A stretch of DNA of 64,000 bases from Pseudobdellovibrio sp031428275 (GCA_031428275.1 JANPPC010000009.1:87578-151577), one strand, 5' to 3'; positions 24,112 to 33,771 are shown, numbered from the stretch's first letter. Numbers and translations: made by a program. Notes: generated by a model from the sequence alone, not told the origin.

Positions 24112-24851
24112 AGTGGCTGAAGCTGGTTCTACCGTTAACGATCTTGTTCTTAGGCTCGTGGGCTTTTGCACAGGTTACGTTACCTACATTCAATATGGGC
24201 TTTAAGACCGCGCAAAGCCCGAATGAAGTAGTTAATGCCATTAAAATGGTTTTAGTATTAACCGTTTTAACTTTGGCACCGGCGATCTTGATTATGATGA
24301 CGGGTTTTACCCGTATTTTAATTGTGCTTTCATTTTTACGGCAGGCAATGGGCGTTCAGCAGATGCCGCCCAATCAGTTGTTAGTGGGCTTGTCTTTATT
24401 TTTAACTTTTTTTGTTATGGGTCCGGCATTCACCGAAATCAATCAAAAAGCCGTCCAACCTTATATGAACGGAACGATTAGCCAAGAATTGGCGCTCGAG
24501 AATACGCTTGGCCCTTTAAGACGTTTTATGTTCAATCAGACACGCGACCAAGATCTAGCTTTGTTTGTAAAGCTAGCTCAGATCGAGAAGCCAAAAACTC
24601 GTGCCGATGTTCCGACTTTAGTTTTGGTTCCGTCATTCATTATTTCAGAATTAAAAACCGCATTTATGATTGGCTTCATTATTTTCTTACCGTTTTTGAT
24701 CATAGATATTCTAGCGGCCAGTGTTTTAATGGCGATGGGTATGATGATGGTTCCGCCTGTAGTTATCTCTTTGCCGTTTAAGATTATGCTTTTTGTTTTA
24801 GTCGACGGCTGGAGTCTGTTAATTGGTTCGATGGTTAAGAGCTTCGGGTAA
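24108..24851 (+). CDS. fliP: Flagellar export gate protein FliP
   Basis: 247 aa, GTG start, cleavable signal peptide (ending SWAFAQ) followed by the FliP domain with helices containing MMTGFTRILIVLSFLRQAMG, PPNQLLVGLSLFLTFFVMGP and the Met-rich MAMGMMMVPPVVISLPFKIMLF near the end. FliP5 forms the core of the type III export gate with FliQ and FliR. Confidence 0.97.
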   Translation: MKWLKLVLPLTILFLGSWAFAQVTLPTFNMGFKTAQSPNEVVNAIKMVLVLTVLTLAPAILIMMTGFTRILIVLSFLRQAMGVQQMPPNQLLVGLSLFLTFFVMGPAFTEINQKAVQPYMNGTISQELALENTLGPLRRFMFNQTRDQDLALFVKLAQIEKPKTRADVPTLVLVPSFIISELKTAFMIGFIIFLPFLIIDILAASVLMAMGMMMVPPVVISLPFKIMLFVLVDGWSLLIGSMVKSFG

Positions 24852-24860
24852 GGAGACTAG

Positions 24861-25136
24861 ATGAGTGAAGATATCGTCATACAATTAGGCCAAGATGCAT
24901 TAAAGACCTTGGCTATGCTATCAGCGCCATTGCTTTTAAGTACGCTGGTGATCGGTTTGATCATCAGTATTTTTCAGGCCCTAACGCAAATTAATGAAAA
25001 TACATTAACCTTCGTACCCAAAATGGCAGTTATCGCCATTGTATTGATTTTAGCTGGGCCTTGGATGCTAGATACCATGAGCAACTATACGGTCAACTTA
25101 TTCGATAGCATCGCAACAATTGTCAGAGGGCCGTAA
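24861..25136 (+). CDS. fliQ: Flagellar export gate protein FliQ
   Basis: 91 aa with two transmembrane helices and the family core LIISIFQALTQINENTLTFVPKM. AAGGAG lies 6 bases before the ATG. The stop overlaps the fliR ATG (TAATG). Confidence 0.97.
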   Translation: MSEDIVIQLGQDALKTLAMLSAPLLLSTLVIGLIISIFQALTQINENTLTFVPKMAVIAIVLILAGPWMLDTMSNYTVNLFDSIATIVRGP

Positions 25137-25921
25137 TGATTAATTTCTCTGAGCTGAATGAAATTCAAATTCTAATGTTTGGGCTCGTTCTTCTTAGAAT
25201 GATCGCGTTCATCGTTTCGTCTGCAATCTTTAGTTCGGCGTCGATTTCGGTCGCACTTAAAATATTGTTTTCAGTGGTTCTAACGATCACGGTTTTTAAG
25301 TCTGTAGCAACAAGCGAGGCTTTGGTTCGATTACACGATTTAGAAAATGACCTTCTTATGTTAGCCGCTCGAGAAGTAGCAATTGGTCTATGTCTTGGTT
25401 TCGTCACTAGATTGTTTTTCTTTGGTTTATCGATGGCCGGTGAGCTTGTATCTATTTCTTTAGGATTAGGTCAGGCGCAGATGTTTAACCCGATGATGGG
25501 TTCAATGGGTAATGCGATGGAGCAGTTCTACGTGATTATGGGATCATTAATTTATTTATCTTTGAATGGTCATCACTTACTACTGCAAGGAATCGTACAA
25601 AGTTTTCAAACGACCCCGGTCGCATTACTGCAGTTTCACTTCGAATCATTTGCCGAGATGAGTTTAAAGGCCCAAAGCTTTTTTGTTGTGGGTATTAAAA
25701 TCGCAGCACCGATTCTTATTTCGATGATTATTATTCAAGTAGGAATTGCACTGGTTAGCCGTGCTGTTCCGCAAATTAATGTTTTAGTCACCTCAGCTTC
25801 GATTACGTCTTTAGTTGGTTTTTTAGTTATATTTGTAAGTTTACCGCTTCTAGTTATGCAGATGACCGGCCTAATGGATTTAACTCACATTGAATTTTTT
25901 AAATTTTTAAAGACGCTTTAG
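25136..25921 (+). CDS. fliR: Flagellar export gate protein FliR
   Basis: 261-aa multi-spanning membrane protein with FliR features (LLRMIAFIVSSAIF, AAREVAIGLCLGFVTRLFF, GLGQAQMFNPMMGSM). It completes the FliPQR export gate. Overlaps fliQ by one base and is followed 7 bases later by flhB. Confidence 0.96.
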   Translation: MINFSELNEIQILMFGLVLLRMIAFIVSSAIFSSASISVALKILFSVVLTITVFKSVATSEALVRLHDLENDLLMLAAREVAIGLCLGFVTRLFFFGLSMAGELVSISLGLGQAQMFNPMMGSMGNAMEQFYVIMGSLIYLSLNGHHLLLQGIVQSFQTTPVALLQFHFESFAEMSLKAQSFFVVGIKIAAPILISMIIIQVGIALVSRAVPQINVLVTSASITSLVGFLVIFVSLPLLVMQMTGLMDLTHIEFFKFLKTL

Positions 25922-25928
25922 GGGACTC

Positions 25929-27029
25929 ATGTCAGAAGATCAGGGCGAAAAAACAGAAGAAGCATCGGACGCAAGGCGGGAAGAATTCCGTAAGCGCGGC
26001 CAAGTTGCTATGACACGTGAATTAAGCACGGCGATCTTCTTTTTAGTCGCGGCTGGAATGATGTACGTAGCTGGCCGCTACTTTCTGCAGAATATTTTTG
26101 ACGTCTTTGATCGTGCTTTCGGCGGCGAGCTGATAGCAAAGGTTCGCGAAGGACATATTAATGAAGTGCTCGGCTACGTCGGTTTAAAGCTGGTTTTACT
26201 AACGGGTCCTTTATTTTTTGTATGCTTAGTCATCGGCGTGGCGTCTCAGTTGATGCAAACCGGCTTACTACAAATCGAAGACGCACTAACTCCGAATTTT
26301 AATAAACTAAATCCGCTAAATGCGTTAGGACGAATTTTTTCGATGAAAGGTCTTTTTGAGTTATTAAAATCAATTCTAAAAATGACCGCCGTAGGTGTGA
26401 TCATGTACCTACTTTTAAAATCTGAGATCAGCAAAATTCCTTATTTGTCAGGCCTAAGCATCGAACAAATGATGACTTACCTTGGCGGAATTCTATTTAA
26501 GCTATTAACCGGTACAGGTATGTTCATGTTGGTTTTAGCCATTGCCGACTATTTCTTTCAAAGATGGCAACTTGAAAAAGAAATGATGATGACGAAACAA
26601 GAAATAAAAGAAGAGCATAAATCGTCACAAGGGGATCCGGTCATTAAGGCCCGAATCCGCAAACAACAACGTGAAATCGCGACTCGTAAGATGATGAGCG
26701 AAGTGCCAAAAGCAGACGTGATCATCACAAATCCGACGCACATTGCGGTTTGTATTCGATATTCTGATAAGTTACCAGCCCCGCAGTTGATCGCAAAAGG
26801 TGCTGACTTTATGGCCGAAAGAATCAAACAAATGGCGCGCGAGCATAATATTCCGATAATAGAAAACAAGCCGTTAGCTAGAACAATATTTAAGACTATG
26901 AAAGTTGGCCAAGTGATTCCGCGTGATTTATTCGTGGCGGTCGCTGAGGTTCTTTCTTACGTTTACCGTTTACGTCGTAAAAAGAAGAAGACGACCAGCT
27001 CGAACACCCAAGCTGAAAGAGGTTTATAG
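25929..27029 (+). CDS. flhB: Flagellar export switch protein FlhB
   Basis: 366 aa. It begins with the family-typical GEKTEEASDARREEFRKRGQVA, has four membrane helices, and a cytoplasmic domain with the self-cleavage motif NPTH (VIITNPTHIAVCIRY). FlhB switches export from rod/hook to filament substrates. A Lys-rich tail follows. The stop overlaps the flhA start (TAGTG). Confidence 0.97.
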   Translation: MSEDQGEKTEEASDARREEFRKRGQVAMTRELSTAIFFLVAAGMMYVAGRYFLQNIFDVFDRAFGGELIAKVREGHINEVLGYVGLKLVLLTGPLFFVCLVIGVASQLMQTGLLQIEDALTPNFNKLNPLNALGRIFSMKGLFELLKSILKMTAVGVIMYLLLKSEISKIPYLSGLSIEQMMTYLGGILFKLLTGTGMFMLVLAIADYFFQRWQLEKEMMMTKQEIKEEHKSSQGDPVIKARIRKQQREIATRKMMSEVPKADVIITNPTHIAVCIRYSDKLPAPQLIAKGADFMAERIKQMAREHNIPIIENKPLARTIFKTMKVGQVIPRDLFVAVAEVLSYVYRLRRKKKKTTSSNTQAERGL

Positions 27030-29116
27030 TGGAGCAAATTTTTCAGTTCGTTAAAAGATTTGATAAGTATACGAAGAACACAGATCTTCTAATTGCTTTC
27101 GCACTGTTAGCCGTTATTGGCGTGATGATTATTCCGCTTCCGGCCATTATGCTAGATTTAGCTTTAACAATTTCGTTATCTTTAAGTATTTTAATTTTAT
27201 TAACGGCCCTGTACATCACGAAGACTTTAGACTTCACTTCGTTTCCGTCGTTACTTTTAATGACAACGTTATTTCGATTGGCCCTCAACGTTGCAACAAC
27301 TCGGTTAATTTTAACTCATGGTCACGAAGGTCCGCAGGCGGCCGGTAGCGTAATTCAAGCTTTCGGTAATTTTGTCGTCGGAAATAACTACGTTATTGGT
27401 TTCATTGTATTCGCCATTCTAGTCGTCATCAATTTCGTCGTTATCACCAAAGGTTCTGGCCGCGTCGCCGAGGTCGCAGCACGTTTCACTTTAGATGCAA
27501 TGCCAGGTAAGCAAATGTCGATCGATGCCGAGCTAAACGCCGGAATCATTAACGAACACGAGGCGAAGCGCCGTCGTAAAGAGATTGAACAAGAAGCCGA
27601 CTTCTACGGGGCAATGGATGGTGCCAGTAAATTCGTTCGCGGAGATGCAATTGCCGGTATCATCATCACAGTTATTAATATTGTCGGGGGACTTTTAGTC
27701 GGTGTACTACAAAAAAACCTAGATTTAGCTACGGCCGCCAAATACTACACAATGTTGACGATCGGTGATGGCTTGTTAGCGCAGATCCCTGCACTGATTA
27801 TTTCGATCGCCGCGGGTATGATCGTTACGCGTAGTAGCTCGGGCGAAAATATGGGTAACGAAGTAACCAACCAGTTATTTATGAATCCGCGTGCAATTTA
27901 CATTACCGCGGGTGTATTAGCAGCATTAGCTCTGGTTCCCGGCTTACCGACAATTCCATTTTTGGTGATTGCGATAATATTAGGTGCGGTCTCTTGGACA
28001 ATCACGCAGTACAAAAACGAAACTGTTACAAACGAGAAAAAACGGGTCGATGCCGAACTAGCGGCTCCGAAAAAAGAAAACGTCGAGACCATGTTGCCGC
28101 TGGATATGGTTGAACTTGAAGTAGGTTACGGCTTAATTAACGTGGTCGATTCTAGTAAATCGGGTGACTTACTTGAACGTATTGCCTCGATTCGTAAGCA
28201 GTTCGCCCTTGATTTAGGTATCGTTGTTCCGAGTGTTCATATTCGAGATAATTTGCAATTAGCGGCGGGTGAATATCGCTTTCTAGTTAAGGGAAATAAA
28301 ATCGGCGGCGGAGTCTTACGACCTGATTCATTACTTGCAATGGATCCCGGTCAAACGACTGAAAAAATCGACGGTATTCCAACAAAAGAACCGGCATTTG
28401 GATTAGACGCAATCTGGATTTCACAAATCAATCGCGAAAAAGCCGAACTAGCCGGCTATACCGTGGTTGATTTACCAACGGTGATGGCAACTCACATTAC
28501 TGAAATGATTCGCACCCACGCGCACGAATTACTGGGTCGCCAAGAAGCTTCGCAATTGGTCGAAAACTTCAAGAAAACTCACCCCAAAGTGGTTGAAGAT
28601 CTTATCCCCGATGCACTTTCACTGGGCGGAGTAGTTCGGGTATTGCAAAATTTATTAAAAGAACAGGTTTCAATTCGAGATCTGTTAACCATATTTGAAA
28701 CTTTAGCCGATGAGGCCGCGCGCACAAAAGATTTAGACTTACTGACTGAATCAGTCCGTAAGCAGTTATCGCGTTCGATCACCGCTAAATACACCGGCGA
28801 CGACGGCAGTGTGAATGTAATGACCTTCGATTCGCGCCTAGAAGAGGTTGTTTCAAATTCATTACTACAAACTGAACAAGGCGTGCAGCTTGTCATGGAT
28901 CCACAGTCTGCTTCTAAAATGATTTCAAACATAGCGATGCAAATTGAATCGCACCCCGAAATTGCTGGTCAGCCGATTCTATTAACGAGTCCAACGGTGC
29001 GTCGTCATATTTTTAAGTTGGTATCGCGGTTTATTCCGCAACTGATTGTTCTGTCACATAACGAAATAACGTCTGATGCAAGAGTGCAATCAGTCGCAAC
29101 AGTCGAATTAGCATAG
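27029..29116 (+). CDS. flhA: Flagellar export protein FlhA
   Basis: 695 aa with GTG start. Eight membrane helices with the FHIPEP signature region (TKGSGRVAEVAARFTLDAMPGKQMSIDAEL), then the large cytoplasmic domain (LPLDMVELEVGYGLI..., FGLDAIWIS, ATHITEMIRTHAHELLGRQE). FlhA is the export energiser and chaperone-substrate receptor ring. Confidence 0.97.
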   Translation: MEQIFQFVKRFDKYTKNTDLLIAFALLAVIGVMIIPLPAIMLDLALTISLSLSILILLTALYITKTLDFTSFPSLLLMTTLFRLALNVATTRLILTHGHEGPQAAGSVIQAFGNFVVGNNYVIGFIVFAILVVINFVVITKGSGRVAEVAARFTLDAMPGKQMSIDAELNAGIINEHEAKRRRKEIEQEADFYGAMDGASKFVRGDAIAGIIITVINIVGGLLVGVLQKNLDLATAAKYYTMLTIGDGLLAQIPALIISIAAGMIVTRSSSGENMGNEVTNQLFMNPRAIYITAGVLAALALVPGLPTIPFLVIAIILGAVSWTITQYKNETVTNEKKRVDAELAAPKKENVETMLPLDMVELEVGYGLINVVDSSKSGDLLERIASIRKQFALDLGIVVPSVHIRDNLQLAAGEYRFLVKGNKIGGGVLRPDSLLAMDPGQTTEKIDGIPTKEPAFGLDAIWISQINREKAELAGYTVVDLPTVMATHITEMIRTHAHELLGRQEASQLVENFKKTHPKVVEDLIPDALSLGGVVRVLQNLLKEQVSIRDLLTIFETLADEAARTKDLDLLTESVRKQLSRSITAKYTGDDGSVNVMTFDSRLEEVVSNSLLQTEQGVQLVMDPQSASKMISNIAMQIESHPEIAGQPILLTSPTVRRHIFKLVSRFIPQLIVLSHNEITSDARVQSVATVELA

Positions 29117-29129
29117 GTAGGGATCGAAT

Positions 29130-30560
29130 ATGCAAGTAAAGAAGTTTGAAGCAAGATCAATGAAAGACGCACTCGAAATGATCAAGACCCAGTTGGGCCC
29201 TGATGCGATCATTCTTTCGGCGAAAGAAACTACAAAGGGTTTCGGCTTAGGCGGAGAAAAAAGTATCGAAGTAACGGCCGCTTACTCAGAAGCCGTTTTG
29301 ACAAACAAAAAAATTCTTGAAGCTAAATTTTCGGCTAAAGAAAAAGAGAAGTTTCAAAAAATACCGGCCAAGAATCAAAAAGAAGTGATGCTAAAAATGA
29401 TCGAAAGCCACGTGGCAAAGATGAATCAGCAAGTCACGAAGCCGACAGGTAATTCGCGGGCTGCGATCGCCACGCGTTCTCAAAATGCGGTATCGGCCAC
29501 CCCTTATAAAATGACCGAGCGCCGTTATATCGATATTGATAACGAACAGAATGTCAGTGCTTCGGCACCGACCACTGCGGTTATTCCGTCGGTGACTCAA
29601 GTTGCGCAAAAAACTTGGAACGATATGGAAGTGACTTCACTTAAACGAGAAATCGAAACACTAAAACAGGTCATGACCCAGTTCAGATCTGTGCCGCAAA
29701 GCTTCGTGCAAGCTCATCCCGGGGCTGACTTGGGTGTGCACTATCAAATGAGCCCATCGTACCAACGACTTATTCAGCGAGGTCTTTTACCAGAAATCGC
29801 GGCAGATATTGTGGTGCAAGCCCAAAAACAAGTTCCGGCAGACCAGCAGCAAAATAAGAACGTAGTTGATGGTTGGATGGCGAAATACATCATGGATTCA
29901 ACTCCGGTTGTGCAAATGGCGCACGAGCAGTTTCATTTATTTGTCGGCCCATCTGGTGCAGGTAAGACCAGCTCACTGATTAAGTTAGCCAGTGATTTGA
30001 TTTTGAATCATCGCAAGCGCGTGGCGATCATTACGACCGATACGTCTAAAGTCGGCGCTTCTGAACAGATGAAGATTTTTTCGCAAATATTAAATGTCCC
30101 GTACTTATGTTTACGCTCTCAACAAGATTGGGCTCACGTCATTCCGCATCTCGAGCAGCTTGATCATGTTCTAGTTGATTATGCAGGTTTAAATATGCGT
30201 AACCAAGACGAACTAAACTATTTAAAACGAATGTCTCCACCGGTTTATAAGTCATTACGTACGCACTTAGTATTAAGCAGTCTGTCAAAAGATTCTGATC
30301 TGATCGAATGTGCAAAACGTTATGATGCTTTTGGTTTTAATGACGTTATCTTTACAAATTTAGATGAAGCCAATGTTCATGGAAATATCTATAACTTTGT
30401 ACGTAAGATTTCAACCGAGCTTTTTGCATTCGGTATCGGATCAAAAGTGCCAGAAGATTTCGAAAAAGCGACTCCGGAGCGCGTTGTCGATCTTATTTTA
30501 CAAATTACCCAGGCGGCACAGCCGCAACACAATTATCACCAGCAGGACATATCACTATGA
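29130..30560 (+). CDS. flhF: FlhF, SRP-like GTPase with altered nucleotide motifs
   Basis: 476 aa. The N-terminal B domain is typical (MQVKKFEARSMKDALEMIKTQLGPDAIILSAKE), followed by a linker and NG domain. G1 is intact (FVGPSGAGKTSSL, ~residue 273). The DTYR motif that contains the catalytic Arg is TDTSKVGASEQ (~303). G3 DTAG reads DYAG (~350). G4 TKLDE reads TNLDE (~409), replacing the guanine-contacting Lys. FlhF places the flagellum at the pole with FlhG. The changes suggest reduced hydrolysis or altered specificity (inference). The stop overlaps flhG by 4 bases. Confidence 0.92.
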   Translation: MQVKKFEARSMKDALEMIKTQLGPDAIILSAKETTKGFGLGGEKSIEVTAAYSEAVLTNKKILEAKFSAKEKEKFQKIPAKNQKEVMLKMIESHVAKMNQQVTKPTGNSRAAIATRSQNAVSATPYKMTERRYIDIDNEQNVSASAPTTAVIPSVTQVAQKTWNDMEVTSLKREIETLKQVMTQFRSVPQSFVQAHPGADLGVHYQMSPSYQRLIQRGLLPEIAADIVVQAQKQVPADQQQNKNVVDGWMAKYIMDSTPVVQMAHEQFHLFVGPSGAGKTSSLIKLASDLILNHRKRVAIITTDTSKVGASEQMKIFSQILNVPYLCLRSQQDWAHVIPHLEQLDHVLVDYAGLNMRNQDELNYLKRMSPPVYKSLRTHLVLSSLSKDSDLIECAKRYDAFGFNDVIFTNLDEANVHGNIYNFVRKISTELFAFGIGSKVPEDFEKATPERVVDLILQITQAAQPQHNYHQQDISL

Positions 30561-31363
30561 AAATCGTAAGCATCACCTCGGGTAAGGGCGGAGTCGGTAA
30601 GACATCAGTCGTATGTAATATGGCACTAGGTCTTTCTCAACTAGGAAAAAAAGTTCTTATCTTCGATGGCGATTTAGGTATGGCAAACGTAGATATTTTC
30701 TTTGGTGTTCATCCGCAAAAGAATCTGCAAGACCTAGTCGACGGAGTTCCGATTAAAGAATGTCTTACCTCGGTTGCCCATAACATAGATCTACTGGCCG
30801 GCGGTAATGGCCTTTATAATCTTTGCCATTTAAATGCATTTCAACGCCGCGAGGTTGTATCAAGATTATCAGACATGAATTTTTCGTATGATTATTTGTT
30901 AATAGATACTTCGCCGGGCTTACATGACCACGTTTTACATTTAAATTCGGTCGCTGATGAATGCTGCGTGATCTTAACGCCAGACCCTTCCAGTTTTACC
31001 GATTCTTACGCACTGATAAAAGTACTTCATCAAAAATATAAGACGCAAAATTTTTCAATCATTTGTAATCAAGTTGGGACTGAAAAGCAGGGCGAGCAAT
31101 TGTTCTTAAGATTCGCCGAAGTAGCGCAGCAGTTTTTACCGATTCGTCTTTCTTATAAGCGAAGTATTCCGTTTGATAGCCAATTGAAGCTGTCAAACCA
31201 ATTACAGCGTCTCATCTTAAGACAGGACCCTAAGTCTATTTCTTCAGTCGCGGTGAAGGCTTTATGCCTAGATTTAGTCTCTCAGCAGCAACTGAATCTG
31301 TCGGCAAGCAAGAGTGTTAACGGTCTAGACAGTTTATTTAGACCAGTCTCTGGTCATGCTTAA
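30557..31363 (+). CDS. flhG: FlhG, MinD-like flagellar number regulator
   Basis: 268-aa ParA/MinD-family ATPase: deviant Walker A SGKGGVGKTSVVCNMA, switch I FDGDLGMANVDIFFG, switch II LIDTSPGL. The family restrains flagellar number and antagonises FlhF. The N-terminal FlhF-activating DQAxxLR helix seen in many FlhG proteins is missing: the ATPase begins at residue 1. This is interesting beside the altered FlhF. No amphipathic membrane helix is obvious at the C-terminus. Confidence 0.93.
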   Translation: MKIVSITSGKGGVGKTSVVCNMALGLSQLGKKVLIFDGDLGMANVDIFFGVHPQKNLQDLVDGVPIKECLTSVAHNIDLLAGGNGLYNLCHLNAFQRREVVSRLSDMNFSYDYLLIDTSPGLHDHVLHLNSVADECCVILTPDPSSFTDSYALIKVLHQKYKTQNFSIICNQVGTEKQGEQLFLRFAEVAQQFLPIRLSYKRSIPFDSQLKLSNQLQRLILRQDPKSISSVAVKALCLDLVSQQQLNLSASKSVNGLDSLFRPVSGHA

Positions 31364-31424
31364 GCAGTTTAGGCTTTGTTGAACGTAACGAATCAGATAA
31401 AGTTAAAGATATAGGGGTCAATCG

Positions 31425-32210
31425 ATGTCAAAAGCAAATCTTCTGAAAAAATATAAAGAAGAACCCAAGAAAAATATTAAGCGTAATCAAAAAGAAGAAC
31501 TTATTAAAGAGTACTCTCCTTTAATAAAATTCGTTGCGCAAAAAATTGCGATACGTTTACCCCCAAATATTGAATTAGATGATCTTATTTCAGCCGGCTC
31601 TATTGGCTTGATGGATGCGATCGATAAATGGGATCCGACTCGTGATAATAAATTTAAAACCTATGCAGAATTTCGCATTCGTGGAGCCATTCTTGACGAA
31701 TTGCGCTCGCAGGATTGGGTGCCGCGCTCGGTACGTGATAAGTCGAAGGCGCTCGATCGAACAATCGCAGCTTTAGAAAACGAGCTTGGTCGCTATCCCA
31801 CGGAAGAAGAAATTTCAAGCCGTCTGAATATGCCTATGGTTGAATTTCATGACTTAGTTAATCAGGTTAGACCGGTCAGTTTGCTTTCAATCGATGATCA
31901 GCCAACATTTAGTGACTCAGACAAGAAATCGATCGCAAACTTGTTAGAAGGTGCTAAATCGGGTAATCCGTTTAATCAGCTAAATGTAAAAGTAGTCAAA
32001 GATGTCGTCGCTAAAGCCATTGAAGAGCTTCCCGAGCGTCAGCGCTTAGTTCTATCTTTATATTATTTTGAAGATTTAAATTTAAAAGAGATCGGTCAAG
32101 TTTTACGTGTAACTGAATCACGCGTTTCACAACTGCATGCTCAGGCCGTTACGCGCTTACGTGCAAAACTAGCGGCAACGATTGCGGCTGGCGAATTAGA
32201 AGCTATTTAG
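31425..32210 (+). CDS. fliA: Flagellar sigma factor FliA (sigma-28)
   Basis: 261 aa with sigma regions 2 (YSPLIKFVAQKIAIRLPPNIELDDLISAGSIGLMDAIDKWDP, FKTYAEFRIRGAILDELRSQDW), 3 (VPRSVRDKSKALDRTIAALE) and 4 (LPERQRLVLSLYYFEDLNLKEIGQVLRVTESRVSQLHAQA). This is the WhiG/FliA pattern for late flagellar and chemotaxis genes. The N-terminus is basic (KKYKEEPKKNIKRNQK). Separated from flhG by 61 bases; ends one base before the convergent lipoprotein gene. Confidence 0.95.
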   Translation: MSKANLLKKYKEEPKKNIKRNQKEELIKEYSPLIKFVAQKIAIRLPPNIELDDLISAGSIGLMDAIDKWDPTRDNKFKTYAEFRIRGAILDELRSQDWVPRSVRDKSKALDRTIAALENELGRYPTEEEISSRLNMPMVEFHDLVNQVRPVSLLSIDDQPTFSDSDKKSIANLLEGAKSGNPFNQLNVKVVKDVVAKAIEELPERQRLVLSLYYFEDLNLKEIGQVLRVTESRVSQLHAQAVTRLRAKLAATIAAGELEAI

Positions 32211-32675
32211 TTATTTATTGCAGACCGAATCTGGCAACAGAATCGGTCTGTTAAACTGCTCTTTGCTAATATTTAAACTGCGATTTTTTACCTGCAACTC
32301 TACACGCTCTGTTTTATCGAAAACGGGCTTTGTTATTTCGACGTAGGCAATCATTTTCGAATTGTAAAACATCACTTTTCTAACTAAAAATTTTTCTGCT
32401 TCACCAAAAAATGAAATGTAGATCATTTTGTTTAGTAAGTTCTCAACCCGTCTTTTGTACGACTCATTCATTTCGGGTTCGCATACAAAACCTAGCTTTA
32501 ATAAATAGCGCGATGGGGTTGCGTCGGTTTCGATCAAGCCAATGTTGCTGCCTTCGGCGAAATTATTTTTTTGTTGGATCGAGCCATCTAAGGCTTCGTC
32601 TTTCGCAGAAATTTGGCAGGCCGATAACACAAGTAAAAAACCTAATATAATAAATACATTAAACGGGTTTACCAA
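32211..32675 (-). CDS. Small lipoprotein of unknown function
   Basis: 154 aa with lipoprotein signal (VFIILGFLLVLSAC, lipobox LSAC) and a mature domain with two further Cys (FVCEPEMNE, DSVCNK) that may pair. Start TTG 32673-32675 is supported by GGGAGG 6 bases upstream, placed inside the last codons of the sigma gene, so the two are coupled with a 17-base overlap. Family not recognised. Confidence 0.7.
   Translation of the reverse strand: MVNPFNVFIILGFLLVLSACQISAKDEALDGSIQQKNNFAEGSNIGLIETDATPSRYLLKLGFVCEPEMNESYKRRVENLLNKMIYISFFGEAEKFLVRKVMFYNSKMIAYVEITKPVFDKTERVELQVKNRSLNISKEQFNRPILLPDSVCNK
32221..32250. terminator. Strong hairpin at the fliA / lipoprotein convergence
   Basis: CAGACCGA...TCGGTCTG with additional inner pairs forms a stable stem inside the last codons of the lipoprotein gene and just after the fliA stop. 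No proper T-run follows on either strand, so it is a possible bidirectional or Rho-assisted terminator rather than a clear intrinsic one. Confidence 0.45.
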
Positions 32676-33771
32676 GCATAGCCTCCCGAATTTTTTTCAT
32701 GAGGCGCGCTTCGCTTTGGCGAACGGCCTCGCGCGAGATACCATACTTGTCGCCAATCTCTTGTAAAGTTAAGGGCTCGTCACTTAATACGCGCTCTTCA
32801 AGTAAGATAATTTCTTTCTCGTTAAGTTCAGAGCGAAGCGAATCAATGGCTTCCATTAACAGAGAAAGCTGTTCTTCAAGGGCTAATTGTTCGTCAAGCG
32901 GTAAGCCGCCATCTTCTTTACGTAGTAAAGCCGATAGGGGTGTTGCGCTCTCGTCTCCGTTGCTGGCTGGTTTATCTAAGCTGACATCGCGCGAGCTAAG
33001 GCGCTTCGCCATTTCGGTTACTTCGTCTTCAGGAATACCTAATTTATGAGATACTAAAGCAATATTTTCTGACGAAGACATTTTTTCAAGCTCTTGTTTT
33101 TGTCTTTGCAGCTGATAAAAAAGTTTACGCTGATTAGCTGTCGTACCAATGCGAACCATCGAAAACTGGCGCATTAAATACTCTTGAATATAACCGCGAA
33201 TCCACCAAACTGCATAAGTGATGAGGCGATTTCCTTTGTAAGGATTGAACTCTTTCACTGCATGCATAAGGCCTACGTTGCCTTCTTGAATAACATCGAT
33301 CAGTCTATTAGAAAACTTAGCGTACTCGGCTGCAATTTTAACTACAAAGCGTAAATTTGAGCGAACAAGTGTTTGTGCAATAGCGGGGTCTTTTGTTTCA
33401 TAATACTTCTTCGCGAATTCGAGTTCTTGTTCGCGGCTTAGCACAGGGTATTTGCGAACTTCACTTAAATAGATGGCCAGGGGATCGCGAGTCGTAGCGA
33501 CCCCGGTTTCGCTTGATTTCTTGGGCGCTAGCTCGACAACGTCGCGGCCATCAAAATCGACTTCCGCTTCTTTTTCATCGAGAGGTTCTAAAATAACAGG
33601 TTCATCTTCTGATACAACTTCAGCCTCAACAGTCCGATGTTCAGTTTCATTTTTAATGAATTTTTTTTTCATAGACGCAGGCTTAACTTTAGCCGAGGAT
33701 TTCGCTAATTTTTTTGCGGTGGGTTTCGCCGCGGTTTGGCCTTTCGAAATGACTTTCTTTTTAACTGCCAT
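32659..33771 (-). CDS. rpoH: RpoH-type (heat-shock) sigma factor with basic N-terminal tail
   Basis: 370 aa. Residues ~96-370 are a group 3 sigma factor: region 1.2/2 (DPLAIYLSEVRKYPVLSREQE, LVRSNLRFVVKIAAEYAKF, NRLIDVIQEGNVGLMHAVKEFNPYKG, ITYAVWWIRGYIQEYLM), the RpoH box QRKLFYQL, and region 4 (LNEKEIILLEERVLSDEPLTLQEIGDKYGISREAVRQSEARL). The first ~40 residues are Lys/Ala-rich and the next ~50 acidic, an extension not usual in RpoH (about 285 aa). It starts 3 bases after the stop of the upstream small gene. Confidence 0.9.
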   Translation of the reverse strand: MAVKKKVISKGQTAAKPTAKKLAKSSAKVKPASMKKKFIKNETEHRTVEAEVVSEDEPVILEPLDEKEAEVDFDGRDVVELAPKKSSETGVATTRDPLAIYLSEVRKYPVLSREQELEFAKKYYETKDPAIAQTLVRSNLRFVVKIAAEYAKFSNRLIDVIQEGNVGLMHAVKEFNPYKGNRLITYAVWWIRGYIQEYLMRQFSMVRIGTTANQRKLFYQLQRQKQELEKMSSSENIALVSHKLGIPEDEVTEMAKRLSSRDVSLDKPASNGDESATPLSALLRKEDGGLPLDEQLALEEQLSLLMEAIDSLRSELNEKEIILLEERVLSDEPLTLQEIGDKYGISREAVRQSEARLMKKIREAMLGKPV

